60,477 nucleotides of DNA from Acidobacteriota bacterium (GTDB lineage: Bacteria; Acidobacteriota; Blastocatellia; RBC074): contig JAHBSF010000029.1 in the NCBI GenBank assembly GCA_019639255.1, positions 1 through 60,477 on the forward strand. The letters are read 5' to 3'. The translations under genes were made by a program, and so were the position numbers. Each line of letters starts with the position of its first letter. The first letter of the stretch is position 1. The notes beneath the pieces are model-generated. The model saw nothing but the letters and a program-made list of their open reading frames with translations, was not told the origin of the DNA and did not search any database. Positions 9,059-17,580 of this stretch are shown here, piece by piece.

Positions 9059-10255
9059 TCAGATTTCTTCGTTTCGGAAGCTGATGCCGAGTTTTTTGAT
9101 ACGGCTGCGGAGGGTAGATGAGGGAAGACCGAGGATTGCGGCGGCGCCTCGCGCGCCGGCTATACGGCCGCGGGTATGGCGCAGGACTCGTTCGATATAG
9201 TCGCGTTCCTGTTCGAATAGGGTGACGAAGCGTTGCTGGTGCGGGTGCTGGTTATGGAGGCCGTTGAGGTGTGCGGGAAGCTGGGCGTTTATGGGGACGA
9301 CGGGTTCTATATAGACTTCGGGGAGTTCGAGGCGCAGGGTATCGCCGTCCGACGCGAGCACGGCGCGTTCGACTATGTGTTCGAGTTCGCGGATATTCCC
9401 GGGGAAGTGATAATTCGACAGCGCCGTGAGCGACGCCTCGCTGACGGCGCGGATGGGGCGTTTGAAGCGCGAGGCGAACTTGCGTGCGAAGTATTGCACG
9501 AGCAGCGCTATGTCTTCGCTGCGATCGCGCAGCGGCGGCAGCGTGATCGGGAATACGTTCAATCTGTAAAAGAGATCCGCGCGGAAGCGGCGTTCGTTGA
9601 CGAGTTGTTCGAGCGGTTGATTCGTAGCCGCGATGATTCTGACCTTGACGCGTATGCTTTGCGTACCGCCGAGGCGTTCTATGACGCCGGTCTGGAGCAC
9701 GCGCAGGAAGCGGCCCTGCGTTTCGAGCGGTACTTCGCCGATTTCATCCAGAAATATCGTCCCGCCGTCGGCGAGTTCAAAGCGTCCGGCCTTGCGCTGC
9801 TGGGCGCCGGTAAAAGCGCCCTTTTCGTAGCCGAAGAGTTCGCTTTCGACGAGTGTTGCCGGAAGCGCGGCGCAGTTGACGATTATGAAGGGGCGTCTGC
9901 GGCGCGGGCTGTGGCGGTGAATGGCGTGGGCGAGCAGTTCCTTGCCCGTGCCGGTTTCGCCGCGCAGCAGCACCGTGGTGTCGGTTTCGGCGACCTGGAG
10001 CGCACCCTTGATGGCGTGCTGAAATGCGGGGCTTGCGCCGATCATCTCGCCGAGCGGTTCGGGGTCTTCGACCTGGCGATCCTGCTCGGAGAGCATCTGC
10101 GAGAGTTGCGTTTCGAGGCGGCGGATAGCTTCCTGTTTGGAGAGAATGGTTTCCTGCGTCGCAAGCAGCAGATCGAGCTTCTCCTGGCTCTGTTTGATCT
10201 GCTCCTGATTGGCGAGTATACGCTGCTGATTGGCGATGATCCGGTCTTCGCGCAT
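9059..10255 (-). CDS. sigma-54 enhancer-binding protein with coiled-coil sensor region
   Basis: 398-residue transcription activator. Residues 1-60 are ANQ-type heptad repeats instead of a receiver, GAF or PAS domain. The AAA+ domain follows (about 70-300) with Walker A GETGTGKE (99-106), the sigma-54 contact loop GAFTGA (146-151) and Walker [10 protein letters not shown]. The C-terminal Fis-type helix-turn-helix (about 345-398, ending [13 protein letters not shown]) binds DNA. ATP hydrolysis by such proteins opens RpoN promoters. The lack of any known sensor domain suggests control through the coiled coil, and the adjacent 64-residue protein shares this very region. The palindrome right after the stop codon and the sigma-54 promoter beyond it are likely targets. 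Confidence 0.9.
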   Translation of the reverse strand: MREDRIIANQQRILANQEQIKQSQEKLDLLLATQETILSKQEAIRRLETQLSQMLSEQDRQVEDPEPLGEMIGASPAFQHAIKGALQVAETDTTVLLRGETGTGKELLAHAIHRHSPRRRRPFIIVNCAALPATLVESELFGYEKGAFTGAQQRKAGRFELADGGTIFLDEIGEVPLETQGRFLRVLQTGVIERLGGTQSIRVKVRIIAATNQPLEQLVNERRFRADLFYRLNVFPITLPPLRDRSEDIALLVQYFARKFASRFKRPIRAVSEASLTALSNYHFPGNIRELEHIVERAVLASDGDTLRLELPEVYIEPVVPINAQLPAHLNGLHNQHPHQQRFVTLFEQERDYIERVLRHTRGRIAGARGAAAILGLPSSTLRSRIKKLGISFRNEEI

Positions 10256-10310
10256 GCCTTTGGTCCTCGCCCCGCATTATCGCTGGTCGGAGAGAGTATC
10301 GCCAGATGAA

Positions 10311-10341
10311 AAGAGAGAACGCGGAAAGCGCGGAAATGAAG
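10311..10341. repeat. half copy of family B repeat
   Basis: AGAGAACGCGGAAAGCGCGG followed by AAATGAAGAC matches the left arm of family B. The remaining bases between the activator start (10255) and the next gene end (10463) show no supported gene. Confidence 0.65.
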
Positions 10342-10462
10342 ACGTACTGGCCGGGAGCGCCGAGTGTTCGCAACTCGAGCTTCAGGCCGCAGATCGTCGC
10401 CAGCGGACGGAAGTCGATTGTTGTCAGGAGAGCGTCATCCAGCCTCCGGAACGGCCTGGCAT

Positions 10463-10879
10463 TCAAACCTGCTTTGCAAGATCTTTTGCTGCCACATAAG
10501 CGTCCAGCGGCGATAGCAAGACGATCATTATCCAGAGCGGCACTGCAACCAGGGCGCTGACCAGACGTATTGCCCAGCGGTTGGCGCGGATCGATGAGGT
10601 CCGTTCTGATAACTCGTGCGTCACGATCCTGATCAACGGTTTTGAATATGCCCTGCCCAGAGTGCCGCTTCCGGATAACGGTCTGGTCTCCCAACCGGAG
10701 ATGACTGCATTCCCGGTGACGCCGCCGGTGATGCTGCCGGTAACCCTGGTTGCCAGGTCTATGCTGCTGCCCTGGTCGACGCCGCAACGACGGCAGAAAT
10801 TGTCGTGGTCGAGCTGTTCGGCGGCGCAGACAGGGCACTGCCTGATGCCGATTGTTTCTGTTGGCACTGGCGCAAACAT
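10463..10879 (-). CDS. zinc-ribbon membrane protein
   Basis: 138-residue protein of unknown function. A zinc ribbon at the N-terminus has the pattern C15-P-V-C18 ... C29-R-R-C32. A polar linker follows, rich in Gly/Ser/Thr (about 37-75), then a basic segment, and one hydrophobic membrane helix near residues 105-125 (LVSALVAVPLWIMIVLL). The start at 10879 is supported by a very strong GAGGAGGT four bases upstream; a longer frame to 10969 lies in the hairpin upstream. It stands alone between the activator gene and the NmrA-like gene. Similar ribbon-plus-helix proteins are often membrane-anchored adaptors, but no specific job can be assigned. Confidence 0.72.
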   Translation of the reverse strand: MFAPVPTETIGIRQCPVCAAEQLDHDNFCRRCGVDQGSSIDLATRVTGSITGGVTGNAVISGWETRPLSGSGTLGRAYSKPLIRIVTHELSERTSSIRANRWAIRLVSALVAVPLWIMIVLLSPLDAYVAAKDLAKQV

Positions 10880-10940
10880 TACTACCTCCTCCTCGTGAAT
10901 GTTGATTCTCCGGCTTCTATCGCCTGGGCGTAGCCCCACT

Positions 10941-10986
10941 ATTGATGCCCGGGCGCCGCGAGCGCTCACGTCGCTCGGGCATCAAT
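10941..10986. repeat. inverted repeat ATTGATGCCCG...CGGGCATCAAT
   Basis: 11-bp perfect arms flank a GC-rich, partly self-complementary centre. The right half (GAGCGCTCACGTCGCTCGGG) has a near copy at 12368-12395, so this is a dispersed element. It sits just after the 3' end of the NmrA-like gene and could end that transcript. Confidence 0.6.
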
Positions 10987-11003
10987 AATGACGGTACCCC
11001 GAT

Positions 11004-11774
11004 CTAACTTGTGGAGCGCCTGAGCCAGTCTTCGAATCGCATCTCGCCAAGACGCACGTCATCGCCGGGAACGAGTGTGCGCTCGCTCAGATTCACGCCG
11101 TAGTAGCGCGCCTGCGGGTCGGCGACAACCTCGCGCGGATCCTTGCGTGCGGCCAGACTCAGCCGGATGAGTTCATCGAGATGAAACTGTTCGGCTCCCC
11201 CTATTTCAACGATGCCATTGATTGGCGCGCCCATCGCGATTCGCCCTGTTGCACTGGCGACATCCTCGGCCGCTATCGGCTGAATGAGCGCGGTTGGGAG
11301 TATTACCTTGTTGCCGATGGTGGAAAAATCGGCGATGCCCTTGATGAATTCGAAGAACTGCGTGGCGCGGATAATTGAATAGGGGATTGAGGAATTCCGG
11401 ATCAGATTCTCCTGAGCGATTTTTGCGCGGAAGTAACCGCTTTCGAGCATCCGCTCAGATCCGACGACTGACAACGCTACGTGATGCCCCACGCCTGCGG
11501 CCGCTTCATAGGCGAGGAGGTTACGGGTTGATGTCTCGAAGAACCTCATCACCGCCGAGTCTTCCCACGAGGGAGCGTTCGATACATCAACGACCACCGA
11601 GGCTCCCTCAAGGACTTCGGCAAGCCCCTCGCCGGTGACGGCGTCTACGCCCGAATTGGGTGATGCCGCCACCGCCTGGTGACCGTGCTCATTGAGCTTC
11701 GTTACCAGCTTTGACCCGATGAGTCCACTACCGCCAATGACCACGATCTTCATTCCTGACCTTTCATTCTTCAT
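11004..11774 (-). CDS. NmrA-like NAD(P)-binding protein
   Basis: 256-residue Rossmann-fold protein of the atypical short-chain dehydrogenase (NmrA/SDR a5-like) group. The nucleotide loop is IGGSGLIGSKL near the N-terminus, and the central part has VALSVVGSERM and SIIRATQFFEF as in NmrA-like proteins, which often lack the catalytic Tyr-Lys pair. Start 11774 has AGGAGG six bases upstream. A second ATG at 11753 carries a duplicated TCAGGAATGAAG, so two starts are possible, differing by seven residues (MKNERSG). It is the third gene after the hydrolase and cupin on the same strand and probably belongs to the sigma-54 controlled unit. A role in redox sensing or modification of a small molecule is inferred only. 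Confidence 0.82.
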   Translation of the reverse strand: MKNERSGMKIVVIGGSGLIGSKLVTKLNEHGHQAVAASPNSGVDAVTGEGLAEVLEGASVVVDVSNAPSWEDSAVMRFFETSTRNLLAYEAAAGVGHHVALSVVGSERMLESGYFRAKIAQENLIRNSSIPYSIIRATQFFEFIKGIADFSTIGNKVILPTALIQPIAAEDVASATGRIAMGAPINGIVEIGGAEQFHLDELIRLSLAARKDPREVVADPQARYYGVNLSERTLVPGDDVRLGEMRFEDWLRRSTS

Positions 11775-11892
11775 TCCTGACCTCCTCATGCTTTCGTTTG
11801 TCTTCCGTAATCCGGACGATTGATCTCCGGGATGTACCCGTAATAGGGTTGAAGCCACTTTCATTCGGTCTCTTTCCGGCTGATTCCGGCAG

Positions 11893-12282
11893 TCACTGTA
11901 ATGGCGCCAGTATCGGAGCGCCCTTGTCCTTGACCATGAACACCAGGAATTTTGCCGGCTTGGTACTGCTGGCATTCCGGCCCACGGTATGAACATCGTC
12001 GGGGCCTTCATAAAAGGTCTGTCCTGGCTTCAGCGTTACCTGCTTTCCACCCTTCAACTCCATGACGATGGATCCCTCCAACACGTAAACAACCGCCTGT
12101 GCATCGTGCCGGTGGATGGGGTCCGACCCACCCGGCGCGTACTCGACTGTGATCGCTATAATTTCCTTGCCGGGAAGGCCCGCCAGATCTTTCGATACAA
12201 GCGACGTGATCAGGGGTTGCTGCGCCATCGTTGTACCGGCCATGAGGCATAGTAAAATCAACATTATTTTTATGTTTGTCAT
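11893..12282 (-). CDS. secreted cupin-domain protein
   Basis: 129-residue single-domain cupin with an N-terminal signal peptide (MTNIKIMLILLCLMAGTTMA). Metal-binding motif 1 is visible as DPIHRHDAQAVVYVLEG (H-x-H, then downstream E), and motif 2 as PGQTFYEGPDDVHTVGRN (H). It therefore likely binds a metal and acts in the periplasm. Start 12282 has AAAGG six bases upstream. It lies between the hydrolase and the NmrA-like gene, 118 bases before the latter. Small exported cupins of this type often accompany hydrolases and oxidoreductases acting on small organic compounds; the reaction is unknown. Confidence 0.83.
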   Translation of the reverse strand: MTNIKIMLILLCLMAGTTMAQQPLITSLVSKDLAGLPGKEIIAITVEYAPGGSDPIHRHDAQAVVYVLEGSIVMELKGGKQVTLKPGQTFYEGPDDVHTVGRNASSTKPAKFLVFMVKDKGAPILAPLQ

Positions 12283-12367
12283 ACGTTACCTTTCGTTAGT
12301 CTGTTGTTATCCATTATTGGTCTTTCATTGTCGCTAGGTATAATCCCGCTATTGGCATCTGAAATGG

Positions 12368-12395
12368 GAGCGCTGACGTTGCTCGGGCATCGATT
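12368..12395. repeat. second copy of the GCTCGGGCATC repeat
   Basis: GAGCGCTGACGTTGCTCGGG followed by CATCGATT is a near copy of the right half of the inverted repeat at 10941-10986. It lies between the hydrolase 3' end and the cupin start. Confidence 0.55.
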
Positions 12396-12419
12396 GTGAT
12401 CTGCCGCGCCGTCTTGAAC

Positions 12420-13268
12420 TCAGTCTGTCGTTATGGGGCTTTGTTGAGCCTGCTGTATGAACTCGAGCAGATCCTCATTGATCAGGTTCTTGTGCGTTTG
12501 ACACATGCCATGCGGCAACCCCGGGTAGATCTTCAGGGTGGCGTTCTTGATGAGTTGGGCCGAGAGCATCGCCGTGTTGGCGATGGGCACGATCTGATCG
12601 TCGTCACCGTGCACGATCAGTGTCGGGACGTCGAATTTCTTCAGGTCTTCGGTAAGATCGGTCTCCGAAAAGGCCTTGATCCCCAGATATGATGCGGGGA
12701 AACCGGCCCTGCTGCATTGGAACCAAAAGGAGTCGGCCAGGCCTTCGGAAATCTTCGCTCCCGGCCGATTTAAACCATAAAAGGATCTGGCGAACTCCTT
12801 CCAGAACTGGTAACGGTCGGCCTGAATGCTCTTTCGGAAGCCCTCGAATACCTCTATCGGCAAGCCGCCGGGATTGGTCGGTGTTTTTACCATCAACGGA
12901 GTAATTGCACTGATCAGTACGGCCTTTGCCACGCGTTCAGTGCCGTAACGCCCGATATAGCGGGCGACCACACCTCCTCCCGTAGAATGGCCGATCTGAA
13001 TCGCATCACGCAGGTCCAGCTTCTCGACGATCTCGGCGAGATCGTCGGCATAGGTATCCAGATCGTTGCCGTGCCAGGTCTGGTCCGAGCGCCCATGACC
13101 TCTTCGATCCACGGCAATACATCGGTAGCCATTCGAGGCCAGGAAAAACATCTGATCCTCAAAGGCATCTGCCGTCAGCGGCCACCCATGGCTGAAGACG
13201 ATCGGCTGTCCGGTGCCCCAGTCCTTGTAGTACATCTTCATCCCATCTTTCGTTGTGATTGTGCTCAT
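12420..13268 (-). CDS. alpha/beta hydrolase (non-heme haloperoxidase/esterase type)
   Basis: 282-residue alpha/beta hydrolase of the cofactor-free chloroperoxidase/arylesterase group. The nucleophile elbow is G-H-S95-T-G-G-G. The acid residue lies in HGDDDQIVP (220-228), and the catalytic His253 in YPGLPHGM. The oxyanion region FSHGWPL is near residue 25. It probably hydrolyses esters or forms peracids; the native substrate is unknown. Start 13268 has GGAG eight bases upstream. The reading frame stays open through the hairpins upstream to 13577, but that part is repeat-derived. It is the first gene of a minus-strand unit with the cupin and NmrA-like genes, behind a sigma-54 promoter. Confidence 0.9.
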   Translation of the reverse strand: MSTITTKDGMKMYYKDWGTGQPIVFSHGWPLTADAFEDQMFFLASNGYRCIAVDRRGHGRSDQTWHGNDLDTYADDLAEIVEKLDLRDAIQIGHSTGGGVVARYIGRYGTERVAKAVLISAITPLMVKTPTNPGGLPIEVFEGFRKSIQADRYQFWKEFARSFYGLNRPGAKISEGLADSFWFQCSRAGFPASYLGIKAFSETDLTEDLKKFDVPTLIVHGDDDQIVPIANTAMLSAQLIKNATLKIYPGLPHGMCQTHKNLINEDLLEFIQQAQQSPITTD

Positions 13269-13337
13269 ATATGTCTCTCCTTTTGTATTTTCGTATTTCC
13301 AAATCTCGCCTTCGCGCCCGTGTGTTTCGATTACTTT

Positions 13338-13487
13338 ATGAGCGGCACACCAAGATATGGAGTAAACGGTACGGTACGGGGAGCGGTAGCGACCTAGTGG
13401 TCTCAGGCGCCACGCTATCAGAGAGGACCAGGTCGCTACCGCTCCCCGTACCGTACCGTTTACTCCATATCTTGGTGTGCCGCTCAT
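13338..13487. repeat. long perfect inverted repeat (family E), 58-bp arms
   Basis: Arms 13338-13395 and 13430-13487 are exact complements over 58 bp, with a 34-base loop. It lies in the predicted 5' leader of the hydrolase transcript, between the sigma-54 promoter and the ATG. As RNA it would form an extremely stable hairpin; as DNA it could extrude a cruciform. Confidence 0.9.
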
Positions 13488-13489
13488 AT

Positions 13490-13563
13490 AGATCAGATTT
13501 TGATCGGGTGTATGGAGAGTTCCGCTCGTGGTACTCTCCATACACCCGGTCAAAATCTGATCT
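13490..13563. repeat. second long inverted repeat (family E), 31-bp arms
   Basis: Arms 13490-13520 and 13533-13563 are complementary over 31 bp except for one G-T-type mismatch, with a 12-base loop. It directly abuts the 58-bp-arm hairpin and ends a few bases before the sigma-54 promoter, near its predicted start site. Confidence 0.88.
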
Positions 13564-13568
13564 GATAA

Positions 13569-13584
13569 TGCGAACATCGGGCCA
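13569..13584 (-). promoter_or_regulatory. sigma-54 (RpoN) promoter upstream of the hydrolase operon
   Basis: Minus-strand TGGCCCGATGTTCGCA matches TGGCACGRNNNTTGCW at 14 of 16 positions, with the invariant GG and GC spaced by ten. It lies between the second sigma-54 activator gene (ends 13714) and the hydrolase (starts 13268). The predicted start near 13558 is inside the 31-bp-arm hairpin, giving a leader of about 290 nt. Confidence 0.65.
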
Positions 13585-13713
13585 ATTCGGTGAGCAGCCG
13601 ATTTGGAGCGGCGATCTATCTGAAAACACAGATGTTTTGAGAGACTTCAGGAATGGAGGATTTTGAGCGGATTGACGTTATTTCGTGAACCGGACGGGTC
13701 GTTCAGGCGTCGC

Positions 13714-16269
13714 TCACGAAATGTCGTGCCCGGGGCGTCGAATGTCGAGTTTACTCATCCGGCTGCGAAGTGTATTGGGATGCAGCTTGAGGATCACTGC
13801 TGCGCCATTGGGTCCGCTGATTAACCAGCCGGTTTTCTTGAGCACCTGCAGGATATGCTGTCTCTCTACGTCTTCCAGAGAGGCGCTGGAATCAAACTCA
13901 AACGTAGATGCCTGTTCTGACATCGTCGGTTTGTCCGATTCTTCTTCTACAGGCAGGAGATCCGGACCGAGGTTCAAAACCGGACCTTTCGAGAGAACGA
14001 CGCCGCGTTCAATGATGTTTTGAAGTTCGCGGATATTCCCCGGCCACGGATAGTCAACCAACAGTTTCATGGTGTCCCGCGAAACCGCTTGTGCTGGCTT
14101 TCCGATTCGTTTCGACGACTGTTCGAGAAAGAACATTGCCATTTCGGGAATGTCGGATCGACGCTCACGCAGCGTGGGCACATGCAGCGGGATGACGTTC
14201 AGGCGGTAGTAAAGATCGGAGCGGAACTGTCCCGCCTGGACAGCCTTTTTCAGATCGCGGTTGGTGGCGGCAATGACCCGAACATCGACCTTGATCGTTC
14301 GATTGCTGCCCACCGGCTCGAACTGCCGCTCCTGCAAAACACGTAGCAGCTTCACCTGAGTCTCGAGCGGCATCTCGCCGATCTCGTCGAGAAACAATGT
14401 CCCGCCATTCGCCAGTTCGAAGCGCCCGACGCGGTTTTGGGATGCGCCTGTGAAGGCGCCCTTTACATGGCCAAACAGTTCACTTTCGACCAGACCGGCG
14501 GGCATGGCGGCGCAGTTGACCTTGACCAAAGGGCGTCCTTTGCGGTTACTTCGACCATGAATTGCGCGCGCGATCAGTTCCTTCCCGCTGCCGGTTTCAC
14601 CGAAGATCAAGACGTTGGCATCCGTAGGAGCTGCGGATTGAACTTTGTCAAGAAGCTTTAACAGTTCCGGGCTGTTTCCGATGATCTCCTCGAAATTGTG
14701 CTCCTTGCGGATCTCCTCCTGAAAGTAAGTATTCTCCCGCTCGAGGCGTGCCTTGAGATCCGCGATCTCTTCGTAGGCCTTCATATTTTCGACCGCCAGC
14801 GCGATTTGGTTCGCGACCTCGGCAATAAATTCCGTGTCCGCCTCGCCATAGAAACCAACGATTTTACTGGACAGTCCCAGCACTCCAATGCTGTTACCCT
14901 GGCTGATCAGGGGGACGATACAACGGGACCGCATTCCGGCGGCGGCCAACACCAGGTCGTCTGTATACGTCTTTTCCTGTTTCAGATCATGTACCACTAC
15001 GGGACGGCGCTGATCGAAAACCAGCCCAATGCGGGTCTCCTTCCGGTCCAGTTTCTGTCCGGGTCGTAAAAAAAGATCCGGCACGAGTTCTCCGGAAATC
15101 GCCAGCCTCCGGAACGCATCCTTTTCCGGCAGGTAGAGCGCTAATCCTGCGGCGTCAAATTGTACGGTCTGGCGCAACGCGTCGCAGATGGAGGTAAGCA
15201 GGGCCGGTTCCAGCAGATTGGCGACCATGAGGTTGCTGATATCGAGCAGGGTCTTATTCTTTCGTTCCGCCTGCTTCAAGTCATTGATGTCTGCGCAGGT
15301 TCCGACGAATCTGATGACATTACCCTGTTTGTCGCGAAGCGGAACCGCCCGATCGATATGCCAGTGGTACTTTCCGTCGGAGCGGTGTAAAAACGGCGCC
15401 TCGAACATCCAGCCCTGGCCGGATCGGATTCCTTCCCAGAAAATCTTTCGGACGCGTTCTTTATGGTCGGGATGCAGGCTGGAGAGAAAAGGCGGCAGAT
15501 CGCTCCCGCTCTCATTCCAGGTATCAAAAGGTATCGAACATGTATCGAGAGTTTGCCCCATCACATCAAGATAGAAGCGATTGACAAAGTCCAATTGGCC
15601 GTTAGAAGTAACCGTCCAGGCTGTCGCGGGAATGTTCTGCAAAACTTCTATTTGCAGATGGAGATCCTCCACCGTCTCTCTGTTTTTCTCTGAAGCCCGA
15701 GCGTTTGCAATAGCGAGAGCGGCGCTATCTGCGAACGTTCGCAGCCAGGCAAATTCTTCATCCGTGATATGAGCGCGGTTAAAGAGCCCCAATACTCCGA
15801 GGATCTCTCCCTTAAAGACCAACGGCTGGCCTGCGAAGCTGGAGACCCTTTGCGCTTCCACCCACTCGCGTTCATTAATCCACTCTTTCTTTCCTGCTTC
15901 ATTTTGAAACTGAATCAGCGCTGGCCGACCCGTGCCGCCAATGTGGCCAATTTCTAACCGTCCGTTTAGAGGAATGCGCCTGTAATCGCCGTCGATCCGC
16001 GTCCAACTGTTCGGTGCGGTTCGTTCCTGGAGATCCGGGTTCAGCGTATTGCCGGCGCTGGCTGCGAGGTGAAGACAGACGTCCTGATCGGGACACGAAC
16101 TTTTCAGGGAGCACATCGCGCAGCTGTCGCCCGGCCTTTTTAACCAAACCCGTGCCAAAGCCACGTCGGATTGTGCTGCCAGGCTCCGCACAATGATCTG
16201 CAGCACTGAATCGAGGGTTTGAGATTCAGCGAGGGCGAGTGCAACCTTCTGTAGAGAGGCGATGTTCAT
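13714..16269 (-). CDS. sigma-54 activator with GAF-PAS-GAF sensor domains
   Basis: 851-residue FhlA/NifA-type enhancer-binding protein. An N-terminal GAF domain (about 1-175) contains a cysteine cluster [16 protein letters not shown], which could bind a metal or Fe-S cluster or sense redox state. A PAS/PAC domain follows (about 190-310), then a second GAF (about 325-480). The AAA+ domain (about 525-760) has Walker A GETGSGKE, the GAFTGA loop and Walker [10 protein letters not shown]. The Fis-type helix-turn-helix is at the C-terminus ([14 protein letters not shown]). Start 16269 is chosen because a TATAAT -10 element overlaps the more upstream ATG region. Its likely target is the sigma-54 promoter at 13569-13584, driving the hydrolase, cupin and NmrA-like genes. 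Confidence 0.9.
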   Translation of the reverse strand: MNIASLQKVALALAESQTLDSVLQIIVRSLAAQSDVALARVWLKRPGDSCAMCSLKSSCPDQDVCLHLAASAGNTLNPDLQERTAPNSWTRIDGDYRRIPLNGRLEIGHIGGTGRPALIQFQNEAGKKEWINEREWVEAQRVSSFAGQPLVFKGEILGVLGLFNRAHITDEEFAWLRTFADSAALAIANARASEKNRETVEDLHLQIEVLQNIPATAWTVTSNGQLDFVNRFYLDVMGQTLDTCSIPFDTWNESGSDLPPFLSSLHPDHKERVRKIFWEGIRSGQGWMFEAPFLHRSDGKYHWHIDRAVPLRDKQGNVIRFVGTCADINDLKQAERKNKTLLDISNLMVANLLEPALLTSICDALRQTVQFDAAGLALYLPEKDAFRRLAISGELVPDLFLRPGQKLDRKETRIGLVFDQRRPVVVHDLKQEKTYTDDLVLAAAGMRSRCIVPLISQGNSIGVLGLSSKIVGFYGEADTEFIAEVANQIALAVENMKAYEEIADLKARLERENTYFQEEIRKEHNFEEIIGNSPELLKLLDKVQSAAPTDANVLIFGETGSGKELIARAIHGRSNRKGRPLVKVNCAAMPAGLVESELFGHVKGAFTGASQNRVGRFELANGGTLFLDEIGEMPLETQVKLLRVLQERQFEPVGSNRTIKVDVRVIAATNRDLKKAVQAGQFRSDLYYRLNVIPLHVPTLRERRSDIPEMAMFFLEQSSKRIGKPAQAVSRDTMKLLVDYPWPGNIRELQNIIERGVVLSKGPVLNLGPDLLPVEEESDKPTMSEQASTFEFDSSASLEDVERQHILQVLKKTGWLISGPNGAAVILKLHPNTLRSRMSKLDIRRPGHDIS

Positions 16270-16297
16270 AGCCGCAGCAGAGATCGAACAAGGCAGC

Positions 16298-16326
16298 ATT
16301 ATAAAACCTGCGCCAGGTTTAATCCA
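16298..16326 (-). promoter_or_regulatory. sigma-70-like promoter of the GAF-PAS-GAF activator
   Basis: A perfect TATAAT (16298-16303, minus) is preceded by TGGATT (16321-16326) at 17-bp spacing. The -35 match is weak. Transcription would begin about 25 bases before the ATG at 16269. Confidence 0.45.
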
Positions 16327-16340
16327 TTTTGTGTAGTGGT

Positions 16341-16477
16341 CCCAAAAAACTGGGGTGTGATTCAAAGTGCGACACAACGTCGCCGCTCCTGAGCCGGCTT
16401 CGCCGGCTGAGTGACTCCGATTTGTCAAGTTCTTGCTGGATTGTATGTCGCACTTTGAATTACACCCAAAAAACTGG
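16341..16477. mobile_element. MITE-like element with flanking 13-bp duplication
   Basis: Inverted ends of about 21 bp (GGGTGTGATTCAAAGTGCGA at 16353 and its near complement at 16446-16467) enclose a short stretch with a CCGGCTTCGCCGGC hairpin and no gene. The sequence CCCAAAAAACTGG occurs directly on both sides (16341-16353 and 16465-16477), as expected for a target-site duplication. Ends beginning TGT and the AATTCAAAGTG core recall IS21-type termini, but this is only a resemblance. Confidence 0.55.
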
Positions 16478-16528
16478 CTCTCCCGAGGTTTTGGTAGATG
16501 GTCACTATCTTTTTCAAACCTTCACTGT

Positions 16529-16690
16529 TAAGGGCTCGTCCGAAAATAAGCTGATCGTTAACCTTCGCAGGTGGCTTCGCGTCTTCGCGTGAGAAAGGCC
16601 CATGAATACAGGTGGCACGCGTTGCCGCGAAAGTCGCGAAGTGGACAAGATCGAGCCAAGACGATCAGCTTGTTTTCGGACGAGCCCTTA
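16529..16690. repeat. inverted-repeat element with 30-bp arms
   Basis: Arms 16529-16558 and 16661-16690 are complementary except for one base, and start with TAAGGGCTCGTCCGAAAA. The centre holds GGCTTCGCGTCTTCGCGTGA, a family B-like stretch. No gene is seen in it; it may be another small mobile element. Confidence 0.65.
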
Positions 16691-16845
16691 AGCGAAATTC
16701 GCTGTAATCCTCAAAGTGAAGCACACGTGCCGTACCCGACATCGTCAAGATTGCGCCACGGACTACGATGGCAGATAAGTTCAGTTCATTTCCGCGCCTT
16801 GCTGCGTTCTCGCTTCCCGGGTTTCAACCGGCGTCAAACGAACGT

Positions 16846-16851
16846 ATAATC
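16846..16851 (+). promoter_or_regulatory. TATAAT -10 element before the Nfu gene
   Basis: A perfect TATAAT lies 48 bases before the ATG at 16899. Only a weak -35 (TTTCAA at 16823-16828, 17-bp spacing) is present. Confidence 0.4.
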
Positions 16852-16898
16852 TTTTTCTTGCCCTTCGCGCGGCGAAGGATGCAGGAGAGGAGAGAATT

Positions 16899-17441
16899 AT
16901 GCCGAAGATTGCAGATATCGAATACACGCCGAATCCGAACGCCGTCAAGTTCATACTCAAGGAACCGCTGACCGTAGGCTCATCGCGTTCGTTTCCCGAC
17001 GCCGAAGCCGCTTCGGTCGATCCGCTCGCCCGCGCGCTGTTTGATGTGGGGAACGTGACCTCTGTCTTTTACATGGATCGTTTCATCACGATCAACAAGG
17101 ACGATGATGTCAGTTGGGAAGAGATGCTGCGCAAGCTGGCCGAACCCATACGTCAGGCGCCGGCTGCGGCCGAAATCCCGCCGCCCGTGATCCCGCAGCA
17201 CACGCCGGGCGATAACCCGCTGCTCGACCGCATAAACGAAGTGCTCGACGCGCGGGTGCGGCCCGGTCTTGCGGGCGACGGCGGAGGACTCGAAATCGTC
17301 GGACTCGAAGGCAAACGCCTGCTCATACGGTATCAGGGCGCCTGCGGCAGTTGCCCGAGCTCGCTCGCCGGAACGCTTTACGCCATAGAACACATGCTGA
17401 AGGATGAAGTCGATCCCGATATCGAAGTCATCTCGGTGTGA
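16899..17441 (+). CDS. Nfu-type iron-sulfur cluster scaffold/carrier
   Basis: 180-residue protein with an N-terminal Nfu_N domain (about 3-85, [11 protein letters not shown] and [11 protein letters not shown]). A Pro/Ala-rich linker follows, then a C-terminal NifU-like domain (about 105-180) with the cluster-binding motif C-G-S-C in [11 protein letters not shown]. Such proteins carry [4Fe-4S] clusters to apo-enzymes in the cytoplasm, and clients in this window could include IlvD and the radical SAM protein. The start has GGAGAGGAG a few bases upstream. It is a single-gene unit converging on galK across a family A palindrome. Confidence 0.9.
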   Translation: MPKIADIEYTPNPNAVKFILKEPLTVGSSRSFPDAEAASVDPLARALFDVGNVTSVFYMDRFITINKDDDVSWEEMLRKLAEPIRQAPAAAEIPPPVIPQHTPGDNPLLDRINEVLDARVRPGLAGDGGGLEIVGLEGKRLLIRYQGACGSCPSSLAGTLYAIEHMLKDEVDPDIEVISV

Positions 17442-17580
17442 GGGAAGAGAGATAACGGAACAGACGAAAATAGACGAAACAGACGGAAAGACGTTCGGAA
17501 AGACGTTCGGAAAGAATGATGCCATTGTTTTCTTTCCGTATGTTTCGTCTATTTTCGTCTGTTCCGTTATCTCTCTCCCC
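17442..17580. repeat. family A palindrome between convergent genes
   Basis: Inverted repeat with GAGAGATAACGGAACAGACG at the left and its complement at the right. A short duplicated AAGACGTTCGG unit lies in the loop region. The galK stop codon TAA (17567-17569) is the TAA of the right arm. It is placed as a bidirectional terminator would be. Confidence 0.85.

Noticed and set aside
13268-13577. N-terminal extension of the alpha/beta hydrolase
   Set aside because: The open frame continues upstream only because the family E hairpins lack stops in this frame. The ATG at 13268 has a proper ribosome site and the normal family N-terminus.
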